A DNA stretch of 64,000 nt. It comes from Actinacidiphila oryziradicis (GTDB lineage Bacteria > Actinomycetota > Actinomycetes > Streptomycetales > Streptomycetaceae). Shown piece after piece: positions 26,001 to 34,156 of the stretch. Within the stretch, counting starts at the first letter, position 1; each line of letters begins with the position of its first letter. The stretch lies in contig NZ_SUMC01000029.1 in NCBI RefSeq assembly GCF_005047355.1, forward strand, positions 1-64,000, given 5' to 3'. The notes beneath the pieces were generated by a model. It did no database searches and was not told the DNA's origin. It saw nothing but the letters and a program-made list of their open reading frames with translations. The position numbers and the translations under genes were made by a program.

Positions 26001-26458
26001 ATGATCATGATCGGCGAGCAATTCACGGCCAGGCCGCCCGAGCCTCGTGTCCACCCGCTATCGAATGCCCAATGTCGGCTTGCACTCCGCCTGGCCCCGG
26101 AGCGCAGCGAGGTTCGCCGCGCACGGCATGCGGTCGAGAAGGCCCTCATGGCTTGGGGCCTGCGACGTGTGGTGTTCGAAGCGGTGCTGTTGTCGAGCGA
26201 GTTGGTGACGAACGCCGTGGAGCATGCCCCTCACGGCGACATCGAGCTGAGCCTCTGCCACGACGACGGAATCGTCTACATCGAAGTCGAGGATGGATCC
26301 GCCAGCCCGCCTGCCCTGCAGCGCCCCGATAACGACGCCGAACACGGACGCGGACTCGAACTCGTGGGTACCTGGCCACCGCCTGGGGTTGGCGCCTCAG
26401 CGAAACCAAATCCAAAATCATCTGGTGCACCCTCGCGGTGCCGCCTGCGGGCGGCTGA
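26001..26458 (+). pseudogene. GHKL ATPase, RsbW-like (anti-sigma type), frameshifted
   Basis: From ATG 26001 (or ATG 26007) a short Bergerat-fold ATPase typical of Streptomyces: RLAPERSEVRRARHAV, SSELVTNAVEHAPHGDIEL (N-box), IEVEDGSASPPALQ and HGRGLELV (G-box). At about 26365-26368 a G-run is one base short. Adding one G gives LVGYLATAWGWRLSETKSKI and a stop at 26456-26458. The intact protein is about 152 residues. These kinases act in partner-switching or unknown signalling. As read, the C-terminus is replaced by unrelated sequence. Confidence 0.65.
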
Positions 26459-26650
26459 CCGCCTCCATGGAACGCCGTTCCCGCCGAGGTGGCAGCCCTG
26501 GCGGGGACGGTGCGCACCCCCGTGCCCGCCGGAAGCCAACGTGCCATGGCTCCCCTACCCGGCGGGCACGGGCCTGCCGCTAGAAGCTGGTCCCGTCCCC
26601 GTGCGCCCTCGCTCGGGGACCCGCCCTCGCACCCCTGGGCGAGGGCAAGC
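26459..26650. other. Non-coding interval rich in hairpins
   Basis: No gene is supported between the ATPase remnant and the DUF3631 gene. Short GC stems occur at about 26590-26615 and 26620-26645, leading into the terminator at 26651-26681. The further spacer 26682-26903 shows nothing recognisable. Confidence 0.35.
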
Positions 26651-26681
26651 GCCGTGGATATCCCTTTGGGATATCCACGGC
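26651..26681. terminator. Strong hairpin terminator
   Basis: A perfect 14-bp stem (26651-26664 with 26668-26681) closes on a TTT loop. It lies 190 bp after the frameshifted ATPase and between convergent genes, so it can act in either direction. Confidence 0.65.
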
Positions 26682-26903
26682 TATAGCTTGCTGTGCGACG
26701 CACGCTCATCGTGCCTATCCGCTCGCGCGCGTCTTCTGTGCCGTCGTCGGGGTTGAGTGCGGGGGTGGCATCGCAGTCGTCACACCCGTTGCGCTCCTGG
26801 TCAGGCTGGTACGAGTCGGAACCATGCGGCGGGTCGAGTCGTCTTGGCGCAGGGCGGCGGGGCCGAGCGGGGGCGGGTTCCTCACGGTACGCCGTGCGGG
26901 TGG

Positions 26904-26964
26904 ACCCGTCCCGGGGAAAGGAACCGTCCCCGCGTTGAGCTGCGCGGGGACGGTTGGGACGGGT
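26904..26964. terminator. Nested hairpin terminator of the DUF3631 gene
   Basis: An inner 13-bp perfect stem (26922-26934 with 26943-26955, 8-base loop) is extended by an outer 9-bp perfect stem (26904-26912 with 26956-26964). The two are separated by a 9-base bulge on one side. It begins 10 bp beyond the stop of the leftward DUF3631 gene. Confidence 0.75.
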
Positions 26965-26973
26965 GGATACGGG

Positions 26974-28299
26974 TTAACGCCCGATGTGGTCGGGCTCATT
27001 GGCCTCGGGGCAGTAGCGGGTCCAGGCGTCGGCGAAGCGGTTGCGGACGAAGCCCTTTCGCTGAGTGCCGTCGGGGAAGCGGAGGTTGGCGGAGCTGATG
27101 CCGTAGTCCTTGAGCAGGATTTGCAGGCCGCGCGGGCTGAGGCCGTTGGGGCCGTGTTCGGCCCACGGGGCCTCGGTGTCGGCGCGCAGGGCGGACAGCA
27201 GGTGCTCGGTCGGGAGCGCGTCGGGGTCGCCGTAGGCGGCGAAGACGGCCCGGATGTCGGTAAGGATGCGGGTCTTCAGCCCGCCTTCCTCGTCCTGGCC
27301 GGCCTCATGCGCGGTCATCGCCGTGCAGGCGGTGCGAGCCAGGCGTGGCCAGTCGCCTCCGGCGAGGTCGGCGACGATGACCAGGGGTTCCCAGGTGTCC
27401 GCCGCGCGGTCGTCGACCGGCATGGGCGGTTCCATGCGGGCGGCGGTGTCCAACAGCGGGGTCAACCAGGTTGCGATGCGGTCGCGCAGGGCGTGGAGGG
27501 GCGGGGTGTCCCAGCGAGAGCGGAAGGACTGGACGCGTTCGCCCGGTGCCCGGCGTCGCATCCGGATGACGACTGCCCGGTCCATGATTGTGTCGGGGAG
27601 GTCACCGATGCCGGCGAGGGCCGCCATGGCGAAGGTCAGGAACTTCGTCGGTTTGTGCTCCGGCCCGGACACTCGGGTGGTCGGCCGGTTGCGCTGGTGA
27701 CCGGCGTTGAGCAGGCCGCGCATCTCCTCGTTCTTCTCCGCGACCTTCGGGCTGCCGAAGAGGGTGTCCGCCTCGTCGACCAGGAGAGTCGGCGGCTGCT
27801 CGGTGATCGACCGGAAGATCGCCGCCGGAGTGGAGTTGACCGTGATGAACGGGTCGTGGACGGTGTCATGCAGCACATCCAGCAGGCGGGACTTGCCGCA
27901 CCGCTTGGCGGGACCGACCACCGCCAAGCGTGGCGCGTGCTGCCACGCGGGCTGGAGGTGGGTGGCAGCTACCCACAGAGTGGCCGCGTCCAAGGCCTCC
28001 CGGCTGGGCATGATGACGTAGCGAGCGATGGCTGACCGCAGCTCGGTCAGTAGGTCAGCGCCCTTGGTCGCCGGAGCGCTCTCCTCGGGGCCGGTGGGTC
28101 CGGTCGGCTGACCGGAATCAGTGACCGGCGCCTGGTCAGTACTTCCGGTCACCCGATCACTGACCGGGGCCACTTCTGGTGTGCCGTCCTCGGTGACCGG
28201 GACAGCGGACAGGTGGGCGCCGGGCTGACCGGGGACCGCGACGAGTGGCCAGGTCGCTTTCGTGGATGCGGGGCTCATGCCGGCAGTCGTAGGCTGCAT
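26974..28299 (-). CDS. DUF3631-domain ATPase, replication-type protein of an integrative element
   Basis: 441 residues from ATG 28299 with a GGAGA site. After ~95 disordered residues (Pro/Thr/Ser-rich) comes an AAA-type ATPase: Walker A GPAKRCGKSRLL, Walker B LLVDEADTLF and an NTPase-type region MDRAVVIRMRRRAPGE. The C-terminal DUF3631 region includes ALPTEHLLSALRAD and GISSANLRFPDGTQRKGF. Proteins of this kind act as replication or primase-helicase factors of actinobacterial integrative elements and plasmids. Its place beside an excisionase and integrase supports that role; no transfer (TraB/FtsK) gene is present. Confidence 0.8.
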   Translation of the reverse strand: MQPTTAGMSPASTKATWPLVAVPGQPGAHLSAVPVTEDGTPEVAPVSDRVTGSTDQAPVTDSGQPTGPTGPEESAPATKGADLLTELRSAIARYVIMPSREALDAATLWVAATHLQPAWQHAPRLAVVGPAKRCGKSRLLDVLHDTVHDPFITVNSTPAAIFRSITEQPPTLLVDEADTLFGSPKVAEKNEEMRGLLNAGHQRNRPTTRVSGPEHKPTKFLTFAMAALAGIGDLPDTIMDRAVVIRMRRRAPGERVQSFRSRWDTPPLHALRDRIATWLTPLLDTAARMEPPMPVDDRAADTWEPLVIVADLAGGDWPRLARTACTAMTAHEAGQDEEGGLKTRILTDIRAVFAAYGDPDALPTEHLLSALRADTEAPWAEHGPNGLSPRGLQILLKDYGISSANLRFPDGTQRKGFVRNRFADAWTRYCPEANEPDHIGR

Positions 28300-28386
28300 G
28301 GTGAATCTCCTCGACCGGTGGCGCGGGGCTGGCAGGCCCAGCGCCACCGTGGTTGATCGGTTAGTTGTCGGCTGCGGGGAGTTCTC

Positions 28387-28418
28387 CGGACCCTCGGCGT
28401 TGTAGCGCCGGGGGTCCG
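28387..28418. terminator. Hairpin between excisionase and DUF3631 genes
   Basis: A 13-bp stem (28387-28399 with 28406-28418, one G-T wobble) around a 6-base loop, just past the stop of the leftward excisionase gene. On the plus strand it is followed by TTTT. It may attenuate transcription into the DUF3631 gene. Confidence 0.5.
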
Positions 28419-28432
28419 TTTTGCTGCGTCGG

Positions 28433-28768
28433 TCAGGCGGCTCGGTCTATCGCCTGGCTGTCCAGCCATGTCTCCACCTCCACCCAGCGATAGCGCAGGT
28501 GTCGGCCGACCTTGTGCGCAGTCGGTCCCTGGCGCCGGTGGTTCCAGGCGTACAGGGTGGCCAGCGGCACGCCGAGGTAGGCGGACAACTCCTCTGCGGA
28601 TGCCAGCGCGCGGCGGTCCGTGCCTCCCCCTTGCCGGGCGGTGGTGCGCTGGGCGGGTATTCGTCGTTCGGAACGCGACAGCGTCACTCCATCTTGGATC
28701 GGTCCGGCGTGGTGCTGGCACACGATAGCCACGAAGTCCGGCCGCACCAACTGGCTTCCGTGGAGCAT
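28433..28768 (-). CDS. Excisionase-type HTH protein (Xis)
   Basis: Up to 111 residues from ATG 28768; a later GTG at 28687 would give an 85-residue product. The C-terminal ~60 residues form the winged-helix excisionase/HTH_17 motif: SAEELSAYLGVPLATLYAWN, then KVGRHLRYRWVEVETWLDSQ. It should bind the attachment-site DNA and steer the integrase towards excision. It is transcribed away from the integrase and its XRE regulator, a separated arrangement seen in several Streptomyces elements. Confidence 0.8.
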   Translation of the reverse strand: MLHGSQLVRPDFVAIVCQHHAGPIQDGVTLSRSERRIPAQRTTARQGGGTDRRALASAEELSAYLGVPLATLYAWNHRRQGPTAHKVGRHLRYRWVEVETWLDSQAIDRAA

Positions 28769-28939
28769 GATGGGAAGCGTTCGAAATCGATCGATGGGCA
28801 GTGACTATGCAGATCAGAGGCATCTCGGAAGTGGGCTAGGCAACACGGGTGGGTCTGATTTTGGATGGCGCGGCACAGTACGGCACGGACGGGATTGCGG
28901 ACTTGACGAAGCTGTCGAACACTGATCAACATCTGGGTC

Positions 28940-29464
28940 ATGGCTACACGACCCGTGGAGATCGGCCCGACCGGTCTTCAGACCGCCGCGAACATCGATC
29001 GCCTGCGCACAGCCCTGGGCCTCAGCCAACGTGCGCTCGCAGAACGGCTCACCGAACTGGGCCGTCCGATGCTCACTGCTGCGATCAGCAAGATCGAGCG
29101 CAGTGAGCGACGCATGGACGTCGATGACCTCGCCGTCTTCGCCGCCGCCCTCGGCGTCGCTCCCGCGACTCTGCTGCTGCCTCCCGTGGCGGACGAGACC
29201 ACCGTCCGTGTGACCGGCGGTGGCACCGTCACCGCTGCTCACGCCTGGGACTGGGCAGACGGCGTCAGACCGCTGATCCCGTTGCCGGAAGACCGAGACG
29301 ACGACGGTGGCCTCGCCCACGCCCTGCGCACCCGCCCAGAGGGTCGACGCGCCGACCGCCTCGTCTCTCACGAACCCGCCAACCCGAACCCCCTCGGGCG
29401 GCTCACCAAACAGGAGCTGCTGACGCTCCTGGACAACCTCAAGGAGGCACTGCTCGATGGCTGA
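28940..29464 (+). CDS. XRE-family regulator upstream of integrase
   Basis: 174 residues from ATG 28940. The HTH_3 domain spans about residues 15-70 (IDRLRTALGLSQRALAERL, ISKIERSERRMDVDDLAVFA). The C-terminal half is a variable acidic region ending LTKQELLTLLDNLKEALLDG. It overlaps the integrase start by 8 bp, so the two are cotranscribed. It probably represses integrase and perhaps excisionase expression in the integrated state (inference). Confidence 0.85.
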   Translation: MATRPVEIGPTGLQTAANIDRLRTALGLSQRALAERLTELGRPMLTAAISKIERSERRMDVDDLAVFAAALGVAPATLLLPPVADETTVRVTGGGTVTAAHAWDWADGVRPLIPLPEDRDDDGGLAHALRTRPEGRRADRLVSHEPANPNPLGRLTKQELLTLLDNLKEALLDG

Positions 29465-30752
29465 GGTGTACGACACCTGGCACAAGGCCCGACCCAAGGC
29501 GGACGAGGCCGAATGCGCCGAGCACAAGGGCAAGTTCCGGTCCGCCGCCCACGGCAAGGGGAAGCGCTGGCAGGTCCGTTGGCGCGACCCCAAGGGCATC
29601 CAGCGCAAGGAGAACTTCGACCGCCGGGTCGACGCCGACGCGCGCTCGGCCAAGGTCGAGACCGACCTGAATCTCGGCACTTACGTCGACCCGAGCGCGG
29701 GCAAGGTCACTCTGGAGACGTTCGCCAAGACCTGGCTGGAGTCCCAGACCGGAGACCTCGGCACCATCCAGGCCGTCGAGCTGCGCATACGTCTGCACGT
29801 TCTCCCGCACCTGGGCAGTCACCAACTCCGCGCTCTGCGACCGTCCATGCTCCAGGCGTGGGTGAGCGGGCTGGAGAAGGACAAGCTCGCCGCCAGCTAC
29901 GTGAAGGTCATCTTTGCGAATCTCTCCGGCATGCTCAGCGCGGCTGTGGACGACGCCCTCATCGCCCGGAACCCCTGCCGGGCGGGCTCGATCCGCCTCC
30001 CGAAGGACAACCGCCCACGCGTGCAGCCGTGGGCGCCCAGGCGGGTGCTCTCGGTCGTCAGCGCTCTCCCCGATGCGTACGCCTGCATGGCGGTCATCGG
30101 CGCCGGTTGCGGGCTCCGCCAGGGCGAGATCTTCGGTCTCGCCGTTAAGGACATCGACTTCCTCCGGGGCGTCGTCCACGTCCGCCGCCAGATCAAGCAC
30201 GTCAGCAAGCAGCTTGTCTTCGCGCTGCCGAAGGGGCAGAAGGAGCGTGACGTACCACTGCCGTCGAAGGTCGGCGAGGCCATAGCCGCGCACCTGGCGG
30301 CCCGCCCGGCCCGTACCGTAACGCTGCCCTGGGCGGTGCCCGACGGGAAGCCGGTCACCGCCGATCTGCTGTTCACATCACGCGAGAGCAAGGCGGTCAA
30401 CCGCAACTACTTCAACACCTACGTCTGGAAGCCCGCCCTCGCGAAGGCGGGCGTCATCGAGACGAAGCCGGAGGGCGAGAAGTACGGCGAGGCCCGGAGC
30501 GACGGCATGCACGCCCTCCGTCACCACTACGCGAGCGTGCTGCTCGACGCGGGGGAGAGCATCAAGGCTCTCTCCGAGTACCTGGGGCACTCGGACCCCG
30601 GCTTTACGCTCCGCACGTACACACACCTCATGCCCGCCAGCGAGGAGCGTACGAAGAAGGCCGTCGACCGCGCCTTGACGGCGGCGGTCGACGGCCTTTC
30701 CTCGCGAACATCCCGGGAGAGTGCCCCCGTTGTGCCCTCGGCGGCAGCCTAG
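29457..30752 (+). CDS. int: Tyrosine site-specific integrase
   Basis: 431 residues from ATG 29457. An N-terminal SAM-like core-binding domain (ETFAKTWLESQTGDLGTIQ) precedes the catalytic domain with a complete active set: Arg221 (GCGLRQGEIFG), His352 and Arg355 (HALRHHYAS), His378 (LGHSDPGF) and nucleophile Tyr388 (RTYTHLMP). It should integrate the element by strand exchange. Its stop lies 33 bp from the 3' end of the convergent glnA gene, so the attachment site is expected close by. No tRNA gene is seen there. Confidence 0.92.
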   Translation: MAEVYDTWHKARPKADEAECAEHKGKFRSAAHGKGKRWQVRWRDPKGIQRKENFDRRVDADARSAKVETDLNLGTYVDPSAGKVTLETFAKTWLESQTGDLGTIQAVELRIRLHVLPHLGSHQLRALRPSMLQAWVSGLEKDKLAASYVKVIFANLSGMLSAAVDDALIARNPCRAGSIRLPKDNRPRVQPWAPRRVLSVVSALPDAYACMAVIGAGCGLRQGEIFGLAVKDIDFLRGVVHVRRQIKHVSKQLVFALPKGQKERDVPLPSKVGEAIAAHLAARPARTVTLPWAVPDGKPVTADLLFTSRESKAVNRNYFNTYVWKPALAKAGVIETKPEGEKYGEARSDGMHALRHHYASVLLDAGESIKALSEYLGHSDPGFTLRTYTHLMPASEERTKKAVDRALTAAVDGLSSRTSRESAPVVPSAAA

Positions 30753-30784
30753 AAGGCGTTACCGCAGGTCAGCGGCGTATCGAC

Positions 30785-32197
30785 TTAGATGTCGAAGTAC
30801 AGCTCGAACTCGTGCGGGTGCGGCCGGAGCTGGATCGGGGCGATCTCGTTGACGCGCTTGTAGTCGATCCAGGTCTCGATCAGGTCCGGGGTGAAGACCC
30901 CGCCGGCGAGGAGGAACTCGTGGTCGGCCTCGAGGGCGTCGAGGACGGCCGGGAGGGAGGTGGGGACCTGGGGGACGCTCGCGTGCTCCTCCGGGGCCAG
31001 CTCGTAGAGGTCCTTGTCGACGGGCTCGGCGGGCTCGATCTTGTTCTTGATGCCGTCGAGGCCGGCCAGCAGCAGGGCGGAGAAGGCCAGGTACGGGTTG
31101 CTGGACGGGTCCGGGGCGCGGAATTCGATGCGCTTGGCCTTGGGGTTGGCACCCGTGATGGGGATACGGATGGCGGCCGAGCGGTTGCGCTGGGAGTAGA
31201 CCAGGTTGACCGGGGCTTCGAAGCCGGGGACGAGGCGGTGGTAGGAGTTCACCGTGGGGTTGGTGAAGGCGAGGAGCGAGGGGGCGTGCTTGAGGATGCC
31301 GCCGATGTAGTAGCGGGCGGTGTCGGAGAGGCCCGCGTAGCCCTGCTCGTCGTAGAAGAGGGGCTCGCCGCCGGACCAGAGGGACTGGTGGCAGTGCATG
31401 CCGGAGCCGTTGTCGCCGAAGATGGGCTTGGGCATGAAGGTGGCGGTCTTGCCGTTGCGCCAGGCGACGTTCTTCACGATGTACTTGAAGAGCATGAGGT
31501 CGTCGGCGGCGGCGAGGAGGCTGTTGAACTTGTAGTTGATCTCCGCCTGGCCCGCGGTGCCGACCTCGTGGTGCTGGCGCTCGACCTGGAGGCCGGAGGC
31601 CTCAAGCTCCAGGGACATCTCGGCGCGCAGGTCGGCGAAGTGGTCGACCGGCGGGGCGGGGAAGTAGCCGCCCTTGTAGCGGACCTTGTAGCCGCGGTTG
31701 TCCTCGACCTGACCGGTGTTCCAGGCGGCGGCCTCGGAGTCGATGTGGTAGAAGGACTGGTTGGCGCTGGTCTGGAAGCGGGCGCTGTCGAACACGTAGA
31801 ACTCGGCCTCGGGGCCGAAGTACGCGGTGTCGGCGATGCCGGTGGAGGCGAGGTAGGCCTCGGCCTTCTTCGCCACGTTCCGCGGGTCACGGCTGTACTG
31901 CTCGCCGGTGATCGGGTCGTGGATGAAGAAGTTGATGTTGAGGGTCTTGTCCTTGCGGAACGGGTCGACACGTGTGGTCGAGAGGTCCGCGCGCAGAGCC
32001 ATGTCGGACTCGTGGATGGCCTGGAAGCCGCGGATCGACGACCCGTCGAAGGCGAGCTCCTCGGTGGGGTCGAAGGAACTGACCGGGACCGTGAAGTGCT
32101 GCATGACGCCGGGCAGATCGCAGAACCGGACGTCGATGAACTTGACGCCCTCGTCCGAGATGAACTTCTTCACGTCGTCGGCGTTGTGGAACGACAT
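30785..32197 (-). CDS. glnA: Glutamine synthetase type I
   Basis: 470 residues from ATG 32197 with a strong AAGGAGGAG site. Hallmarks of GSI-beta: GPEAEFYVFD, the substrate/metal motif KPIFGDNGSGMHCHQSLW, the Arg-containing SAAIRIP block, and the adenylylation site Tyr in DKDLYELAPEE. It condenses ammonia and glutamate with ATP and is the main ammonium-assimilating enzyme. Regulation is expected at two levels: GlnR binding at 32295-32332, and adenylylation of the tyrosine by GlnE. It converges on the integrase and forms the boundary between core and accessory DNA. Confidence 0.97.
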   Translation of the reverse strand: MSFHNADDVKKFISDEGVKFIDVRFCDLPGVMQHFTVPVSSFDPTEELAFDGSSIRGFQAIHESDMALRADLSTTRVDPFRKDKTLNINFFIHDPITGEQYSRDPRNVAKKAEAYLASTGIADTAYFGPEAEFYVFDSARFQTSANQSFYHIDSEAAAWNTGQVEDNRGYKVRYKGGYFPAPPVDHFADLRAEMSLELEASGLQVERQHHEVGTAGQAEINYKFNSLLAAADDLMLFKYIVKNVAWRNGKTATFMPKPIFGDNGSGMHCHQSLWSGGEPLFYDEQGYAGLSDTARYYIGGILKHAPSLLAFTNPTVNSYHRLVPGFEAPVNLVYSQRNRSAAIRIPITGANPKAKRIEFRAPDPSSNPYLAFSALLLAGLDGIKNKIEPAEPVDKDLYELAPEEHASVPQVPTSLPAVLDALEADHEFLLAGGVFTPDLIETWIDYKRVNEIAPIQLRPHPHEFELYFDI

Positions 32198-32294
32198 GCA
32201 ACTCCTCCTTGGCCCGGTCATGCGGGGACCGGATTGCGGCTATACGTGAGACCGAAATGGGGACGCACGTTGGAGCCGACGATAGGGATCGGTG

Positions 32295-32332
32295 ATTTCC
32301 CCATCATGACTCATTCGTTTCCTGGAGGTTAA
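32295..32332 (-). promoter_or_regulatory. Predicted GlnR operator (two boxes) upstream of glnA
   Basis: Read towards glnA, box a is TTAAC-N6-GAAAC (32332-32317) and box b is GTCAT-N6-GAAAT (32310-32295). Both fit the Streptomyces GlnR consensus gTnAc-N6-GaAAc. They are separated by 6 bp (22 bp centre to centre) and lie about 100 bp upstream of the glnA start codon, as expected for GlnR activation. Confidence 0.7.
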
Positions 32333-32409
32333 CCGGACACCCTGGAGGGTGAGGATGTCAATGTGATGCTGACGCAGGCGCTCAAGTGCGGGGGCAGTAC
32401 GGTGGACGG

Positions 32410-32877
32410 GTGGATGACAGGGACGCAATCGGATCATGGCTCTCCGGCCCACGTGCGGCGGCCGAGCAGGCAGGCGTCGACTTCGGCTACCCGGGCGAGC
32501 GCCTGGGGTTGCCGCAGGACGGGCCGGGGTCGGTGGCGAGGGTGGGGAGGCGGGTCGCGGCGCTGTTCATCGACTGGGGGCTGTGTCTGCTGATCGCATA
32601 CGGCTTGATCGCTCATCGTGATGTGTCCACGGCCAATCCCTGGACGATGGCCGTCTTCGCGGTGATGAGCGTGCTGACACTGGGCACGGTCGGCAGCACC
32701 CCGGGCAAGCGGCTGCTGGGCCTGCGCCTTGTGCGGGCGGACGGCGGACGGCTCGGGGTGGTGGCGATCGCGCTGCGGACCGTACTTCTGCTGCTGGTGA
32801 TCCCGGCGGTGATCTGGGACCGCGACGGGCGCGGACTGCACGACAAGGCGGTGCACGCGGTGCAGGTCAGGATCTGA
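32410..32877 (+). CDS. RDD-family membrane protein
   Basis: 155 residues from GTG 32410. A soluble N-terminal segment (~45 residues, SWLSGPRAAAEQAGVDFGYP) precedes an RDD domain with helices at VAALFIDWGLCLLIAYGLI, MAVFAVMSVLTLG and AIALRTVLLLLVIPAVI. The conserved Arg/Asp positions (VGRRVAALFIDWG; WDRDGRGLHDKAV) are present. This RDD gene next to glnA is a standard Streptomyces neighbour. Its function is unknown; some RDD proteins act as Na+/H+ antiporters. Confidence 0.88.
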   Translation: MDDRDAIGSWLSGPRAAAEQAGVDFGYPGERLGLPQDGPGSVARVGRRVAALFIDWGLCLLIAYGLIAHRDVSTANPWTMAVFAVMSVLTLGTVGSTPGKRLLGLRLVRADGGRLGVVAIALRTVLLLLVIPAVIWDRDGRGLHDKAVHAVQVRI

Positions 32878-32907
32878 GGCGCACGGAACGCTCGCCGGAA
32901 AGCCAGA

Positions 32908-32955
32908 AAACGGGTGGGCCCGGAGACGGAAAACCGGCTCCGGGCCCACCCGTTT
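32908..32955. terminator. Bidirectional hairpin terminator
   Basis: A perfect 18-bp stem (32908-32925 with 32938-32955) around a 12-base loop, with A/T at the stem base. It lies between the convergent RDD and DUF4191 genes and should end both transcripts. Confidence 0.85.
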
Positions 32956-32978
32956 CGTATGCGGAATTGTGCGGCGTG

Positions 32979-33662
32979 TTACCGGCCCTTCGGCATCCGC
33001 ATGCCCTTGGGCATCGGGCCCTTGGGGACCGGCATGTTCTTCATCAGGTCGCCCAGGGCGCGCAGCCGGTCGTTGACCTCGGTGACCTTGGGGCCGGGGA
33101 GCACGCGCGGCAGCTTCAGCAGGATGGTGCGGACCTTCTTGAGGGAGACCTCGCCCTCGCCGGTGCCGATGATGATGTCGGTGACCGGGACGTCGAGGAC
33201 GATCCGGGCCATCCGCTTCTTTTCGGCGGCCAGCAGGCCCTTGACCCGGTTCGGATTGCCCTCGCCGACGAGGACGATGCCGCCCTTGCCGACAGCGCGG
33301 TGTACGACGTCCTGGTTACGGGTCATCGCGACGGCCGGGGTCACCGACCAGCCTTTGCCCACGTTCTCCAGGACTGCCGCCGCCGCGCCCGGCTGGCCCT
33401 CGAGCTGCCCGAAGGCGGCGGCCTCTGCGCGGCGTCCGAAGATGATCGCCATTGCGAGGAAGGCCAGCAGGAAGCCCAGGATGCCCGCGTAGATGGGGTG
33501 ATTGATCAAGAAGCCGAGGGCGAGGATGACACCGAAGGTGACGATTCCCACAGCCGCTACAACGAGCCCGACCTTGGAGTCGACCCGCCTGGTCATCTTG
33601 TAGGTCTGGACGATCTGCTTGAGCCGCCCAGAGGTGTTCTCGGATGTTTCCTTCCTCGCCAT
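32979..33662 (-). CDS. DUF4191 membrane protein
   Basis: 227 residues from ATG 33662 (MARKETSENTSGRLKQ) with a GGAAGG-type site. Two adjacent membrane helices (KVGLVVAAVGIVTFGVILAL; PIYAGILGFLLAFLAMAIIF) are followed by a cytoplasmic domain (AVGKGGIVLVGEGNPNRVKG, KLPRVLPGPKVTEVNDRL) and a Met/Pro/Lys/Gly-rich tail (MPVPKGPMPKGMRMPKGR). The family is conserved beside lipA in actinobacteria and uncharacterised. Confidence 0.88.
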   Translation of the reverse strand: MARKETSENTSGRLKQIVQTYKMTRRVDSKVGLVVAAVGIVTFGVILALGFLINHPIYAGILGFLLAFLAMAIIFGRRAEAAAFGQLEGQPGAAAAVLENVGKGWSVTPAVAMTRNQDVVHRAVGKGGIVLVGEGNPNRVKGLLAAEKKRMARIVLDVPVTDIIIGTGEGEVSLKKVRTILLKLPRVLPGPKVTEVNDRLRALGDLMKNMPVPKGPMPKGMRMPKGR

Positions 33663-33741
33663 GCGGCAAAGGATACGTGGCCCGGACGGCCGAAGCTCCC
33701 GCAGGGTTTCTGCAACGCCGCCAGGACAGGCCCTGAAGGGC

Positions 33742-33969
33742 CTAGAGGCTTTCCGGGCCGGCCTTGCCGCCGGGCGACGCGGCGGCGCCGGCCAGCGCAT
33801 CGATCACATGCTGGGCCTCGCGGCGGTCCTTCGCCCGCTTACGGTCCTCCAGTACCGCCGACCAAGCGTTCCGGCGGGCGGTCTGCTCGGCGCCGCGGAA
33901 GAGAAAGGACTCCACGACGCGCAGGGCTCCGGTGATCTGCTGAACGTGTGGCGCGATCTCGGTCGGCAT
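33742..33969 (-). CDS. Small conserved helical protein upstream of DUF4191
   Basis: 75 residues from ATG 33969, mostly helical and charged (VQQITGALRVVESFLFRGAE, VLEDRKRAKDRREAQHVIDA). It lies between lipA and the DUF4191 gene in the same orientation, as a short conserved gene does in other Streptomyces chromosomes. No function known. Confidence 0.72.
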   Translation of the reverse strand: MPTEIAPHVQQITGALRVVESFLFRGAEQTARRNAWSAVLEDRKRAKDRREAQHVIDALAGAAASPGGKAGPESL

Positions 33970-34100
33970 GTGGGCCCCCTTGGTGCGGCTCGGAACCGCA
34001 TGGATGTACCTGAATCCAGAGTCACCACATTGTGTTACCAGTCCGTGACCGGCCGGTCAAACTCCCATGAAACCCGCGCGGCAGCCCCGCGACGAGCCGC

Positions 34101-34132
34101 CACGTCAGGGGCTTGCGGCCCCCTCCGACGTG
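34101..34132. terminator. Probable lipA terminator
   Basis: An imperfect hairpin: CACGTCAGGGG (34101-34111) pairs with CCCCT and GACGTG (about 34119-34132) across a short bulge. It lies 25 bp past the lipA stop. Confidence 0.45.
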
Positions 34133-34156
34133 ACGGAACCCACGCTGCTCCTTGGG

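Noticed and set aside
30753..30830. tRNA-type attachment site next to the integrase
   Set aside because: No tRNA-like cloverleaf or T-loop sequence is visible; the region is the glnA 3' end.
30812..32332. 506-residue plus-strand reading frame
   Set aside because: Antisense shadow of glnA, whose protein motifs are unambiguous on the minus strand.
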